From the NCBI GenBank assembly GCA_947566645.1, contig CANOKL010000023.1:1-61637 (forward strand): a DNA stretch of 61,637 nucleotides. Direction: 5' to 3'. The position numbers and the translations under genes were made by a program. Of the stretch, positions 16,728 through 25,482 are shown piece by piece (the stretch's first letter is position 1; every line of letters starts with the position of its first letter). Source of the stretch: an uncultured Lachnospiraceae bacterium. Lineage in GTDB: Bacteria > Bacillota > Clostridia > Lachnospirales > Lachnospiraceae. The notes beneath the pieces are model-generated. The model was given only the letters and a program-made list of their open reading frames with translations. It searched no databases and was not told the DNA's origin.

Positions 16728-18283
16728 GATGTGGCGCCTCCTTTCGTTATGGACTGCAGTTCAGTCAGCATATGGTTTGTCCGGTACAGGCCGGAATAGT
16801 TTACGATGACGTACAGATTTTTTGTGCCTTCGGCGATGAGCTTTTCCACAGTCTTCCGGAGATCCGTCGTGGAACTGCAGGGGATGTCCTCGTATTTGAG
16901 ACGAAGCCCCATGTCGTGGCGCCTTGTTCCGTTGGTGGTGATGGTGGCGGCGTTGGCATTCGCAAGGTACTGGAAGTCTACGTCCCAGAGCCAGGAAATG
17001 TCTTCGCCGTCCTGATAGGTGTCATTGATCTGGATAATGACATCCTTTGGATCCGGGTCCTTTAGCACGAGGGAAATCTTCTGCTGGAAGCCGATGGGGT
17101 TCTTCGCAAGGTGGAGCTGCACGCGGGCGCCGTTTATCATGAAGACGCTTTCGCGGTTGTTTCCGTAATCAAAGCCTTCGATGGTCTGCTTAAACTTTTT
17201 CATTGGTGCCTGGAGGGCGCACAGTGCGGCATAGGCGGACAGCGTATTGTAAATGTTATAAGGCGACCGCGCCTGAGAGGCAATCTCCATTCCACCCAGG
17301 GTGAAAGAGTACATTCTGTCTGAAAGGATGGGCCTGCCTGCAGATGAACTGCCCTGCGTAGCGCAACCGGCGGATACGGCGGCGCGCTGTTCCTTTTCCA
17401 TAATACTGGCGGATGCGGCGGCGCGCTGTTCCTTTTCCGTAGTACCGGCGGATGCGGCGGTACACTGGCCCTTTTCCATGGTACCGTCTGAGGGTTTCCC
17501 GGACGGGCATGCCGTATCATGCAGGACAATATTTTCCGCAGTGTAATCAGGCTCGGGCCGTTTCAGCCCGCAGTTCGGACAGTGATAGATGCCAAGCTGC
17601 CCATAGTGGAAGAAATCATAAGACAGCTTTTTCCCGCAGGAGCGGCAGAAGATGCTTTCCCTGATCTCAGAGCGGGAGATGTCGTCAAAGATCTGTTCGC
17701 TGATTCCGTATGTCACATAGGAATTCTTACAGTCCTGTGTCAGGGTATAAGAGAGAATATCATCGCAGTTAAGAATCAGCTTTGTCTCAGGCACACTTAA
17801 CACAGCGGTCTTAATCTTATTATAGGTAATGTCCACCTCGCCGAAGCGGTCCAGCTGGTCCCTGGAAATATTGGTAAGAAGGGCGCAGTCCGGCTTTAGC
17901 TGCGGAAGAACTCTTACAGAGGCAATCTCGTCCACTTCAATGCAGGCATAATCCGCATGAAGACGCCCCTTCCGGTCCGTAGCAAGCACGAAGGCGGAAA
18001 TGATCCCGTTGAGCATATTGGCTCCGGTCCGGTTGATAATCACCGTCTTTCCTTCAGCCTTCAGTGCATGGTACAGTATGCTGTTCGTTGTTGTCTTTCC
18101 ATTGGTCCCCATGGTTACGATGGTCTTCTCGCGCACCATGCCGGACATGACAGACAGAATCTCTGGGTCAATCAGACGCGCCACATATCCAGGGAGTGTA
18201 ACGCCGCTTCCGCGGTTCAGCTTCTTGATCAGCGTGCTCGTAAGCTTTGCGCACCGGATCGCTAATTTACTTCGTAATCTCAT
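16724..18283 (-). CDS. murT: Lipid II isoglutaminyl synthase, ligase subunit MurT
   Basis: 519 aa, longer than the roughly 440-450 aa common for MurT. Mur-ligase fold with P-loop TMGTNGKTTT, the family-specific four-cysteine zinc ribbon (CRSCGK ... CPNCG) in the middle domain, and a C-terminal DUF1727 domain with DVDFQYL and TNGTRRHDMGLRLKY. It activates lipid II D-Glu with ATP; GatD supplies ammonia. The extra length comes from a linker after the zinc ribbon that includes three tandem 13-residue repeats encoded by 17369-17485. It is the first gene of the two-gene operon with gatD. Confidence 0.93.
   Translation of the reverse strand: MRLRSKLAIRCAKLTSTLIKKLNRGSGVTLPGYVARLIDPEILSVMSGMVREKTIVTMGTNGKTTTNSILYHALKAEGKTVIINRTGANMLNGIISAFVLATDRKGRLHADYACIEVDEIASVRVLPQLKPDCALLTNISRDQLDRFGEVDITYNKIKTAVLSVPETKLILNCDDILSYTLTQDCKNSYVTYGISEQIFDDISRSEIRESIFCRSCGKKLSYDFFHYGQLGIYHCPNCGLKRPEPDYTAENIVLHDTACPSGKPSDGTMEKGQCTAASAGTTEKEQRAAASASIMEKEQRAAVSAGCATQGSSSAGRPILSDRMYSFTLGGMEIASQARSPYNIYNTLSAYAALCALQAPMKKFKQTIEGFDYGNNRESVFMINGARVQLHLAKNPIGFQQKISLVLKDPDPKDVIIQINDTYQDGEDISWLWDVDFQYLANANAATITTNGTRRHDMGLRLKYEDIPCSSTTDLRKTVEKLIAEGTKNLYVIVNYSGLYRTNHMLTELQSITKGGATS
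17369..17485 (-). repeat. Three 39-bp tandem repeats inside murT
   Basis: Units 17447-17485, 17408-17446 and 17369-17407 encode GTMEKGQCTAASA, GTTEKEQRAAASA and SIMEKEQRAAVSA. The period is a multiple of three, so copy number changes keep the frame. They lie in a low-complexity linker after the zinc ribbon. Confidence 0.93.
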
Positions 18284-18487
18284 AATAATGTTTTGATGTT
18301 CCTTTCCATATTTTTAATTTGTGTCAGGCTAACTCATGTAGAGATTACTTACTATTATATATAAATTAAAGGATGAAGACAAGGAAATTCAGAGTTAATT
18401 AAAAGTTTAGAAATATTCCATAGTGTATATGTTACAATATGTTTTAGGATTGTTGGAATAAATTTCCGCGAAGAAATAGGAGGAATT

Positions 18488-19633
18488 ATGAATTTAAGTG
18501 ATGAAACGGTAAAGAAAATCAGAGGACTGGTTGTGTTTACGGCACTTGTTGTAGCGTGCCTGTGGAAATATGAGGATGTACTGAAGATACTGGGGTTCCT
18601 GTTTAATGTCATGTTTCCCTTCATCCTGGGAGGTGCGATCGCATTCGTGCTGAATGTCCCCATGAGCTTTGTGGAAAGGCATCTGTTTTCAGAAGAGAAA
18701 ACCAGGAAGAAGCCGGTCCTTAGGAAACTGGCACGCCCGGTCAGCATGACTCTGGTGCTCGTGGCAGTAATTGGCGTGATCGTACTGGTCATGTTTGTCC
18801 TGATCCCACAGCTTGGAAAGACATTTGCCAATCTGGGACAGAGCATTCAGGAATTTATCCCTAAGGTCCAGATGTGGGTAGAAGACATTTTCCATGGGAA
18901 TAAGGAAATTATGGAGTGGGTAAATGAACTGGAATTTGACTGGGACAAGATCATGAGCACGGGAATTGATTTCCTCGGATACGGGGCGGGCAGCGTACTG
19001 GATTCCACCATAACAGCAGCGAAAAGCATTGTCAGCAGCATTACCACGTTCTTCATAGCATTTGTCTTTGCCATTTATATACTATTGCAGAAGGAGAAGC
19101 TGGGAGTACAGTCGAAAAAGGTCCTGTTCGCGTTCGTAAGGAAGGGGCGTGCAGAAGCCACGCTGGAGGTTCTGGCACTGACCTACAATACATTTTCAAG
19201 CTTCCTGACAGGACAGTGTGTAGAGGCAATCATTCTCGGATGCATGTTCGTGGTGACGATGGCAGTGTTAAAACTTCCCTACGCACTGCTCTCAGGCATC
19301 GTGATCGCATTCACGGCACTGATCCCCATCTTCGGCGCATTCATCGGATGCGCCGTTGGGGCATTCCTCATCTTCATGGTAGACCCCATGAAGGCACTGG
19401 TCTTTGTGGTGCTGTTCTTAGTACTGCAGCAGATCGAGGGAAACCTCATCTATCCCCACGTAGTCGGGAACTCCGTGGGACTGCCATCCATCTGGGTACT
19501 GGCCGCGGTAAGCGTCGGCGGCAGCCTTATGGGAGTCGTGGGGATGCTCATATTCATACCCATGGTGTCAGTGCTGTATGCACTGTTCCGGGAGGTCGTG
19601 AACCTGAAACTTATGGGGACGGGGCAATTTTAA
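18488..19633 (+). CDS. AI-2E family transporter (PF01594)
   Basis: 381 aa with about eight hydrophobic segments: a pair at residues 10-55, one at 75-100, then five from about 170 onward, with the soluble stretch between. The C-terminal pattern (LQQIEGNLIYPHVVG...VGLPSIWVLAAVSVGGSLMG) is the clear signature of the AI-2E/YdiK/YtvI permease family, which includes exporters and Na+/H+ antiporters; the substrate here is unknown. It is monocistronic. AGGAGGAATTATG sets the start. The last residues (GTGQF) and stop are provided by palindromic repeat copy 4. Confidence 0.9.
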   Translation: MNLSDETVKKIRGLVVFTALVVACLWKYEDVLKILGFLFNVMFPFILGGAIAFVLNVPMSFVERHLFSEEKTRKKPVLRKLARPVSMTLVLVAVIGVIVLVMFVLIPQLGKTFANLGQSIQEFIPKVQMWVEDIFHGNKEIMEWVNELEFDWDKIMSTGIDFLGYGAGSVLDSTITAAKSIVSSITTFFIAFVFAIYILLQKEKLGVQSKKVLFAFVRKGRAEATLEVLALTYNTFSSFLTGQCVEAIILGCMFVVTMAVLKLPYALLSGIVIAFTALIPIFGAFIGCAVGAFLIFMVDPMKALVFVVLFLVLQQIEGNLIYPHVVGNSVGLPSIWVLAAVSVGGSLMGVVGMLIFIPMVSVLYALFREVVNLKLMGTGQF

Positions 19634-19672
19634 AAATGCCCCGTCCCCGATTAAAAATGACCTGTCCCCAAT
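19613..19672. repeat. GGGGACGGGG palindromic repeat, copy 4
   Basis: GGGGACGGGGCAATTTT and AAAATGCCCCGTCCCC form a hairpin, followed by tail AAAAATGACCTGTCCCCAAT. It ends the AI-2E transporter gene and lies 5 nt from the stop codon of the convergent anti-sigma gene. Confidence 0.9.
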
Positions 19673-19677
19673 CGCGC

Positions 19678-20805
19678 TTATTCTATGGGCAGTACCTTGT
19701 CGTTTAAGACGATTTCTTCGATCTGTTCTGTATTTACCAGGCGGTTGAATGTGAGTGTGGTCATGGTCTTCCCGTCCATGGGCTCCCTTGTAAGGGAATA
19801 GCTGTTATTTTCTGCATTGTCTTTTGTGTCGCAGATGACGTAGCTGCTTCCGTCCTTGAATTTGATCTCCAGGTGTTTCAGATTCCAGGGGTCGTATGCC
19901 TCTTCTGCGGTAAGGCCGGTTCCTTTTGACAGATCAAAGGATATGGAGATGGGGGAATATTCAACGTAGCCGTTTTCTCCCATATCTAATTTCTGTATAG
20001 GAATTGGCGGCTCTTCTGTCAGCGGCACGGTTTCTTCCTCCAGGTCGTAATCTTCTGGTAATTCTGCGCGGGGAGCGGAATATTTGTAAATCTTCAGTAC
20101 TGGAAATTCTCCTTCCTGCAAGGTCTGGAAGGCAGCCATATAAGCGTAACAGTAGAACTTATCCTTTGTGCTTTTTTCTGTGTCGATATAGATATTGTCG
20201 CCGTATAAGTTTCCTTCTGTTGTTTCAAGCTGAAATATCCATGGATCATTTTCGTCAAAGAGTGCGCCTTTTGCTGCATTGGTTTCATCATTTCCGATTA
20301 GCAGGGTGACGCCGCCCTTCCGCTCTAATGTAAAATACATAAGTGCACTGTTTTGATCATAGATCAGGTTTTCTACACAGAGGGTATGCTCGCCAAGCTG
20401 CTTTTTGACGGGTTCGCTCATGGCGCCGCTGCCAATTAATTTTTCCGCTTCCGCCGGATCCACGGAAACATATTCATGGGAAGGAATTGTTACAGTGGTA
20501 GTTCCGCCTTTCTGGTTATCAATCTCTTTTGTGACTGCGGGGGTAGATTTTTTGGTTGCATTCCCAAATATCCCGTTAAAGAAATCTGGATTTGCTGCAG
20601 CATATACGCCTCCTGGAATGGCGAGGCAGCAGATGACTGCGATTGCGGCTGCAGTGTAGGAATGCCTGCGGCGCCTGCCCTTTGGCTGGTTCATGGCATC
20701 TGCCCGCAGCATGTCGTAGGTTTCGTTTATCCGTTCATTTACCTTGTCAGGTATCTGAAGCTCTTTGCTTAGGATCTGTTCCAGTTGTTTTTTTGATAAT
20801 GTCAT
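19678..20805 (-). CDS. Membrane-anchored anti-sigma factor-like protein
   Basis: 375 aa from the ATG at 20805 (AGGAGGG at 20813-20820; an upstream ATG lies directly on the ribosome site). A cytoplasmic N terminus (about 1-48) with a short helical region precedes one membrane helix (about 50-70, TAAAIAVICCLAIPGGVYAA), then a large extracytoplasmic domain of DUF4179-like type. Encoded 83 nt downstream of an ECF sigma factor, so it is likely the cognate anti-sigma factor that holds the sigma at the membrane until a surface signal is sensed. The signal is unknown. Confidence 0.75.
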   Translation of the reverse strand: MTLSKKQLEQILSKELQIPDKVNERINETYDMLRADAMNQPKGRRRRHSYTAAAIAVICCLAIPGGVYAAANPDFFNGIFGNATKKSTPAVTKEIDNQKGGTTTVTIPSHEYVSVDPAEAEKLIGSGAMSEPVKKQLGEHTLCVENLIYDQNSALMYFTLERKGGVTLLIGNDETNAAKGALFDENDPWIFQLETTEGNLYGDNIYIDTEKSTKDKFYCYAYMAAFQTLQEGEFPVLKIYKYSAPRAELPEDYDLEEETVPLTEEPPIPIQKLDMGENGYVEYSPISISFDLSKGTGLTAEEAYDPWNLKHLEIKFKDGSSYVICDTKDNAENNSYSLTREPMDGKTMTTLTFNRLVNTEQIEEIVLNDKVLPIE

Positions 20806-20831
20806 AATATCATCCCTCCTTAATTTGAAAT

Positions 20832-20880
20832 GATACAAGTGTCAGAAGGCCATGCGCTTCATCCACGCATGAAAAAGCAT
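20832..20880. repeat. GATACAAGTGTCA-type repeat, copy between sigma and anti-sigma genes
   Basis: GATACAAGTGTCAGAAGGC, then CATGCG and CGCATG able to pair. The same run with few changes occurs at 41342-41392. It sits between the sigma and anti-sigma genes and may reduce read-through; function inferred only. Confidence 0.55.
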
Positions 20881-20888
20881 GATCTCTT

Positions 20889-21383
20889 TTAATATGAGAT
20901 GGCCTGTTCCAGCTTTTTTCTGCCTCTTCTGAGACGGCTCTTTACGGTATTTTCATTTAGCTCAAGAATCTCGGAGATCTCCCGCGTGTTAAAGCCTTCT
21001 CCATAATAAAGGAGAAAGATCACCCGGTCATTTTCCGGCAGTTCCTTTAGAAGTTCATGGAATTCGTAGTCACTTTCCGGAAATGGAACTGCAGGTTCTT
21101 CTGCCTGCTCTATGGATACGAATTTTTTCTGGCGCCGGAGCAGGCTGGTGCAGTGATTAATGAGGATTCTTGTGATCCAGGTCTTAAAATAGGACGCAGT
21201 TCTTAAGTCCCCGATATGCTCGTAGGCGGAAAGAATGGTATCCTGCATTACGTCTGCAATATCATCGTCACTGTATAAATAGCCGTGGGCTACCTTGTAA
21301 AGTGCGGCTTTATTTTCCTCAATCAGCTGTATGAAAGCGGCTGTGTCATTTTTCTGCGCCTTTTTTACTAATAGCATATCCAT
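20889..21383 (-). CDS. ECF RNA polymerase sigma factor
   Basis: About 164 aa. Region 2 (about 10-80: DIADVMQDTILSAYEHIG, then SYFKTWITRILINHC) and region 4 helix-turn-helix (about 105-160: LPENDRVIFLLYYGEGFNTR, then NTVKSRLRRGRKKLE) are clear. It directs RNA polymerase to a small regulon. Start choice: the ORF can be read from a GTG at 21392, but GAGGTGAG lies just before the ATG at 21383, which gives better spacing. It is followed by its probable anti-sigma factor; such pairs normally control their own promoter. Confidence 0.92.
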   Translation of the reverse strand: MDMLLVKKAQKNDTAAFIQLIEENKAALYKVAHGYLYSDDDIADVMQDTILSAYEHIGDLRTASYFKTWITRILINHCTSLLRRQKKFVSIEQAEEPAVPFPESDYEFHELLKELPENDRVIFLLYYGEGFNTREISEILELNENTVKSRLRRGRKKLEQAISY

Positions 21384-21514
21384 ATGTCTCACCTCACTTT
21401 TTTCGGTTTGAGTGAAAAAGCTTTTTCTGTAATTACTTTACACTTATTAGACGAAGAAGTCTTCTGATTCGGTGCAAAAAAAGAATTTTTTTATTTTTAT
21501 GTACAAGAATTGGA

Positions 21515-21543
21515 TTGACATTGTGAACTTGAAGAATTATAAT
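21515..21543 (+). promoter_or_regulatory. Perfect consensus promoter of the padR operon
   Basis: TTGACA (21515-21520), 17-bp spacer, TATAAT (21538-21543), exact sigma-A consensus. Such a strong promoter needs a repressor, and a palindrome follows directly. Confidence 0.9.
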
Positions 21544-21544
21544 A

Positions 21545-21570
21545 TAGATGGTCGATATATCGACAATCTA
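21545..21570. promoter_or_regulatory. PadR-type operator palindrome
   Basis: A perfect 14-bp core GTCGATATATCGAC (21551-21564) is flanked by TAGAT and ATCTA (21545-21549, 21566-21570), giving an almost perfect 26-bp palindrome over the expected transcription start. It is probably the autoregulatory site of the PadR protein encoded 70 nt downstream. Confidence 0.8.
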
Positions 21571-21640
21571 TATATAGAAAAGGAATCATGCAGAAATAAT
21601 TTGCCGGAGTGTACAAGTTTCTGAGAAGGGAGATGACAGT

Positions 21641-21982
21641 ATGGCGGTTGATAAAAGTCTTATTTCTGGCAGCACTATGATGCTGCTTATGAAGCTTCTG
21701 GAGGGGAGGGATATGTATGGCTATGAGATGATAGAGAGTCTCCGCAGCCGTTCTGAGAACGTATTTGAACTAAAGGCCGGGACATTGTATCCGCTTCTGC
21801 ACACTATGGAGGCGAAGGGCTATGTGGCATCCTATGAACGAGAGGCATCAGGAAAGACACGAAAGTATTATTCTCTGACAAAAGCCGGGAAAAAGCAGCT
21901 AAGGGAGAAAGAAGATGAGTGGAAGGTATACATGAAAGCCGTTTCCAGTGTAATGGGGGGTGTATGCTATGGAGAGGCATGA
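21641..21982 (+). CDS. PadR-family transcriptional regulator
   Basis: 113 aa, the usual size of the small (PadR-s2) group. A winged helix with the DMYGYEMIESL and LKAGTLYPLLHTMEAKGYV motifs makes up nearly the whole protein, with a C-terminal dimerisation helix. PadR proteins are mostly repressors released by a ligand. It is the first gene of a two-gene operon with the FtsW/RodA-like protein, overlapping it by 14 bp, a common arrangement of a small PadR with a membrane protein. Confidence 0.93.
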   Translation: MAVDKSLISGSTMMLLMKLLEGRDMYGYEMIESLRSRSENVFELKAGTLYPLLHTMEAKGYVASYEREASGKTRKYYSLTKAGKKQLREKEDEWKVYMKAVSSVMGGVCYGEA

Positions 21983-23264
21983 GTTTTTGGAGATCCTGAC
22001 AGAACAGATTCGTACAAAGCGTGCCCGCCCATTTATTGCAAAGGAGATAGAGGAGCATATTGAGGATCAGAAGATGGACTTTATGGCAGAAGGAATGACT
22101 GACGCGGAGGCAGAGGAAGCAGCAGTCCGGGAGATGGGCGACCCGGTAGAGGCAGGGGTGGCGCTTGACCGTATACACAGACCCAGGATGAAGTGGAGCG
22201 TGCTGACAGGAATCCTTCTTATCAGTATTCTTGGACTGCTCCTCCAGATGACGGTTACCATGACAGCCTGTGAAGCCGGCTCTTTGGGCAGTCTGCTTCT
22301 GTCTGCGGACGGGATGGGAAAGCACCTGGCAGCTATGGCGGCAGGGATAGTGCTTATGCTATGCATTTGCTGGGCAGACTACACACTTCTGGGCAAATAC
22401 GCAGTTGCACTTTGGATTGCTGTAAATGGACTTCTCATTTTATGCGCTGTACAAAGTCCTCTTATAAACGGAAGGCCGTTCTACCTGACCCATGCATCCT
22501 GTCTGATCATTCCTTTTTATGCCGGAATGCTGTATCATTTCCGCGGCCAGGGGATTAAGGGGATTATAAAGAGCATTCTCTGCCTGTGTATTCCGATGGC
22601 AATACTATCCCATTACCGTATGATTTCCTGCATCTTCATCATTGGGGCAGCAGGGATGATCCTTCTGCATGCAGCAGTCTGGAGGAAATGGTTCGGGGAA
22701 AAACGCCTGACATTATATCTCCGGCTATGGGGTTTCTCCATTATCATGGTTCTGTTGATGCTTGCAGCGGTTGCATTCATTTCAGGAGGAAGAATCCTGG
22801 CAGAGTACCAGGCCGAAAGGCTTGCCGCCTGGCTGTTCCCGGGGAAATACGAGGGCAGCTATTTCCTTCAATCCGTAAGGGAATCAGCCGAAGATGTAAA
22901 AAAGGAAGGAATCTACCTCACTTCCAACTGGATGGAAGAGATTAAAAGTTCCTATCTGTGGCTCTACCTGTTTGAATATCTGGGCACATGGAAAGGACTG
23001 CTGCTGACGGTACTGGTAACCGGATTCTGGATTTTCCTATTCGGCAAAGTAAGACAACAGAGAAATGAATTCGGACAAATGGTCGGACTTGGATGCGTAC
23101 TATACCTAAGCATTGAGACAGTGATGTATATGGGAATGAATTTTGGCATTCTTCCTCTTGGCGCGGTGTTTATGCCGTTTTTCTCAAATGGAGGAGCATT
23201 TCTTCTAATTACGTACTTTTACATGGGACTTCTGCTATCAGTATTGGGGACGGGGCATTTTTAA
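21969..23264 (+). CDS. FtsW/RodA/SpoVE-like membrane protein with permease prefix domain
   Basis: About 431 aa from the ATG at 21969 (GGGGGGTG upstream; a GTG at 21960 is possible). The N-terminal 65 residues (EFLEILTEQIRTKRARPFI...AEAEEAAVREMGDP) form the soluble permease prefix domain 1 often found in PadR-controlled membrane proteins. About 10 membrane helices follow. Near the C terminus LPLGAVFMPFFSNGGAFLL matches the LPFVSYGGS region of the FtsW/RodA/SpoVE peptidoglycan polymerases. The central catalytic Asp region is not obvious by eye, so polymerase activity is uncertain. The last residues (GTGHF) and stop lie in palindromic repeat copy 5. Confidence 0.75.
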   Translation: MERHEFLEILTEQIRTKRARPFIAKEIEEHIEDQKMDFMAEGMTDAEAEEAAVREMGDPVEAGVALDRIHRPRMKWSVLTGILLISILGLLLQMTVTMTACEAGSLGSLLLSADGMGKHLAAMAAGIVLMLCICWADYTLLGKYAVALWIAVNGLLILCAVQSPLINGRPFYLTHASCLIIPFYAGMLYHFRGQGIKGIIKSILCLCIPMAILSHYRMISCIFIIGAAGMILLHAAVWRKWFGEKRLTLYLRLWGFSIIMVLLMLAAVAFISGGRILAEYQAERLAAWLFPGKYEGSYFLQSVRESAEDVKKEGIYLTSNWMEEIKSSYLWLYLFEYLGTWKGLLLTVLVTGFWIFLFGKVRQQRNEFGQMVGLGCVLYLSIETVMYMGMNFGILPLGAVFMPFFSNGGAFLLITYFYMGLLLSVLGTGHF

Positions 23265-23283
23265 TTTTACCCCGTCCCCAATT
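23243..23283. repeat. GGGGACGGGG palindromic repeat, copy 5
   Basis: ATTGGGGACGGGGCATTTTTAATTTTACCCCGTCCCCAATT-like 41-bp hairpin (written here in its two arms: ATTGGGGACGGGG and CCCCGTCCCCAATT). It lacks the second GGACA-containing tail. It encodes the end of the FtsW-like protein and acts as terminator. Confidence 0.88.
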
Positions 23284-23292
23284 GATTTTTTG

Positions 23293-23321
23293 TTGTCTTT
23301 TTAACATATTTCAGTTATAAT
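23293..23321 (+). promoter_or_regulatory. Promoter of chemoreceptor gene
   Basis: TTGTCT (23293-23298), 17-bp spacer, TATAAT (23316-23321), about 30 nt before the start codon. Confidence 0.65.
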
Positions 23322-23353
23322 TTGATTACATAACAAGTTAAGGAGATGAACTG

Positions 23354-25363
23354 ATGGAAACGAAAGAGGGAAATAATGAAAAAGCTGTTTCTAGAATGAG
23401 AATGAAAAAGAGGGGAATTACGAAAAAGCTGGTAAGCGCGATTATAGTGACGATTATTATTATGGTTGCTGTACTTCTGCTTTTGGTGTATAACCGTGTT
23501 TCGGATGCGCTTCTTACCAAAAGCGAGGGCCTTCTCAGAGAGACGACGGATAAGGCTATCCAGGAGACGAGCGCGTGGATGAATAAGACGCTTACGATGC
23601 TTACGATGCAGCGGGATACGATTGAATACGAGAATATGGATATCTCAGAGATGACAGAGTATATTAAGCATACAGTGGATCAGAATGATGCGTATCCGGC
23701 CGGACTTTATGTAGCGCTGAAAAATGGTTCCTTATATCATGCAACATTCGTACCAGGCCCTGATTTCAATGCGTTGGAAAAATCCTGGTATCAGGACGGA
23801 ATCCAGTCAGAGGATTTCATTCTCGGAGATGTGTATTTTGATGAGGACAGCCAGTCCTATGTGGTAGGTGCTTCCGGAATGCTGAGAAATGAGAGGGGAG
23901 CCGTACGCGGCGTCGCAGCTGCAGATGTGTATCTTAATTCCATTTCTGATATTGTGGGAGATATCAGGCTGGAGAAGACCGGAGGGATTTTCCTTGTGGA
24001 TACCCGGACAGATACGATTATTGGGCACAGAGACCCGGAGATGACGGGCAGAGCTCTCAGCGAGTTTAGCGGGGATATGTATGAATATGCCGCGGCCCAG
24101 ATAAAAAATGGTACATCGGGATTGTCTGTTTATGATGATAATGTATACATACAGGTGGCCCAGGTTCCGGACAGTGACTGGACAGCAGTCGCATATGTAT
24201 CGAAGTCAGAGGTGCTTGGGGATCTGAAGATGCTGACTGGCATGATGGCATCTGTGGCAGTAGTATCAATCCTGGTAGCAGTGGTTCTTATCATCCTCCT
24301 TGTAAGAAGAATTATTGGCAAACCAGTAACAGAACTGAACTATGTAGCAGGGAGAATTGCAGAAGGAGATCTGAACCAGAAGATTAATTATCATTCCAAG
24401 GATGAATTGGGAGAGCTGTCAGATAATTTTGGAAAAACGGTTGTGCGGCTGCGGGATTACGTGGATTATATTGACGAGATCTCGGAAAAGCTCCAGGATA
24501 TTGCAAGAGGCGATCTGGCATTTACCCTTTCCCATGATTATGTTGGCGAATTTATGAAAATTAAAGAGTCGCTTGAGGGAATCTCAAGAGCCTTCAACGA
24601 GACGATGGGGCAGATTAATACAGCAGCCAGCCAGGTGGCGGAGGGCGCAGGATATGTTTCGGAAGGCGCGCAGACACTTTCAATTGGATCGGCGCAGCAG
24701 TCAGAGGCAGTGGAGAATCTTGCAACACACATCAGCGAGGTATCTGACGGAATTCAGAAGACCGCACAGGGAGCAAAGAAGGCGAGCGAGATTTCCCAGA
24801 AGGTTGGCAGCAACATTCTGGACAGCAACGAAAAAATGCAGCATATGAATGCAGCGATACAGAAGATCAGTGCGAAGTCAACAGAGATACATAACATAAT
24901 CAAGACCATAGAAGACATCGCATTCCAGACAAATATTCTGGCACTTAATGCGGCTGTAGAAGCAGCAAGGGCCGGTGAAGCAGGAAAGGGCTTTGCCGTA
25001 GTAGCAGACGAGGTACGTAATCTTGCAAGCAAATCCTCAGAAGCAGCAAAGGATACCACTGCGCTGATTGATCAGACAGTGGAGGCCGTAGAAGAGGGAT
25101 CAGGCCTGGCGAAGGAGACCGCAGATTCCATGATGGCTGTGGTAGAAAATGCAGACGAGGTGAACAAGCTGATCGAAGGCATTGCAGAATATTCCGCAAA
25201 ACAGGCGGCGGCAACAGAAGAGGTGATCCGGGGGATCAATCAGATCTCAGACGTGGTGCAGTCCAATATGTCAACAGCAGAAAAGAGCGCGGCAGCAAGC
25301 GAAGAGCTGTCCGGGCAGGCAAATATGTTAAGAGGGCTGGTGTCAAAATTCCGGCTGAAATAA
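23354..25363 (+). CDS. Methyl-accepting chemotaxis protein
   Basis: 669 aa. Membrane helix 1 (about 26-46), an extracytoplasmic dCache-like sensor (about 50-290), membrane helix 2 (about 293-318), HAMP domain (about 318-372), then a long cytoplasmic coiled coil with the conserved signalling tip [20 protein letters not shown] and methylation helices. It senses a small molecule outside the cell and controls CheA. There is no C-terminal CheR-binding pentapeptide. The ATG follows AAGGAGATGAACTG. It is monocistronic between two repeat copies. The ligand is not predictable by eye. Confidence 0.95.
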   Translation: METKEGNNEKAVSRMRMKKRGITKKLVSAIIVTIIIMVAVLLLLVYNRVSDALLTKSEGLLRETTDKAIQETSAWMNKTLTMLTMQRDTIEYENMDISEMTEYIKHTVDQNDAYPAGLYVALKNGSLYHATFVPGPDFNALEKSWYQDGIQSEDFILGDVYFDEDSQSYVVGASGMLRNERGAVRGVAAADVYLNSISDIVGDIRLEKTGGIFLVDTRTDTIIGHRDPEMTGRALSEFSGDMYEYAAAQIKNGTSGLSVYDDNVYIQVAQVPDSDWTAVAYVSKSEVLGDLKMLTGMMASVAVVSILVAVVLIILLVRRIIGKPVTELNYVAGRIAEGDLNQKINYHSKDELGELSDNFGKTVVRLRDYVDYIDEISEKLQDIARGDLAFTLSHDYVGEFMKIKESLEGISRAFNETMGQINTAASQVAEGAGYVSEGAQTLSIGSAQQSEAVENLATHISEVSDGIQKTAQGAKKASEISQKVGSNILDSNEKMQHMNAAIQKISAKSTEIHNIIKTIEDIAFQTNILALNAAVEAARAGEAGKGFAVVADEVRNLASKSSEAAKDTTALIDQTVEAVEEGSGLAKETADSMMAVVENADEVNKLIEGIAEYSAKQAAATEEVIRGINQISDVVQSNMSTAEKSAAASEELSGQANMLRGLVSKFRLK

Positions 25364-25367
25364 AATG

Positions 25368-25482
25368 AATTGGGGACGGGGCATTTTTAAATTTGCCCCG
25401 TCCCCAATTCATTTTACCCTGTCCCGGGGACACCCTGTTTTCAATCTGGGACGGGGCATTTTTAAATTTGCCCCGTCCCCAA
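25368..25482. repeat. GGGGACGGGG palindromic repeat, inverted double copy 6
   Basis: Two complete copies in head-to-head orientation: a hairpin at 25368-25409, the joined tails ACCCTGTCCC and GGGGACACCCTG in the centre (25415-25436), and a second hairpin at 25446-25482. It lies exactly between the stop codons of the convergent chemoreceptor and J-domain genes. Confidence 0.92.

Noticed and set aside
17200..17546. Repeat-containing reading frames on other frames within murT
   Set aside because: They only reflect the 39-bp tandem repeats and GC-rich linker of murT.
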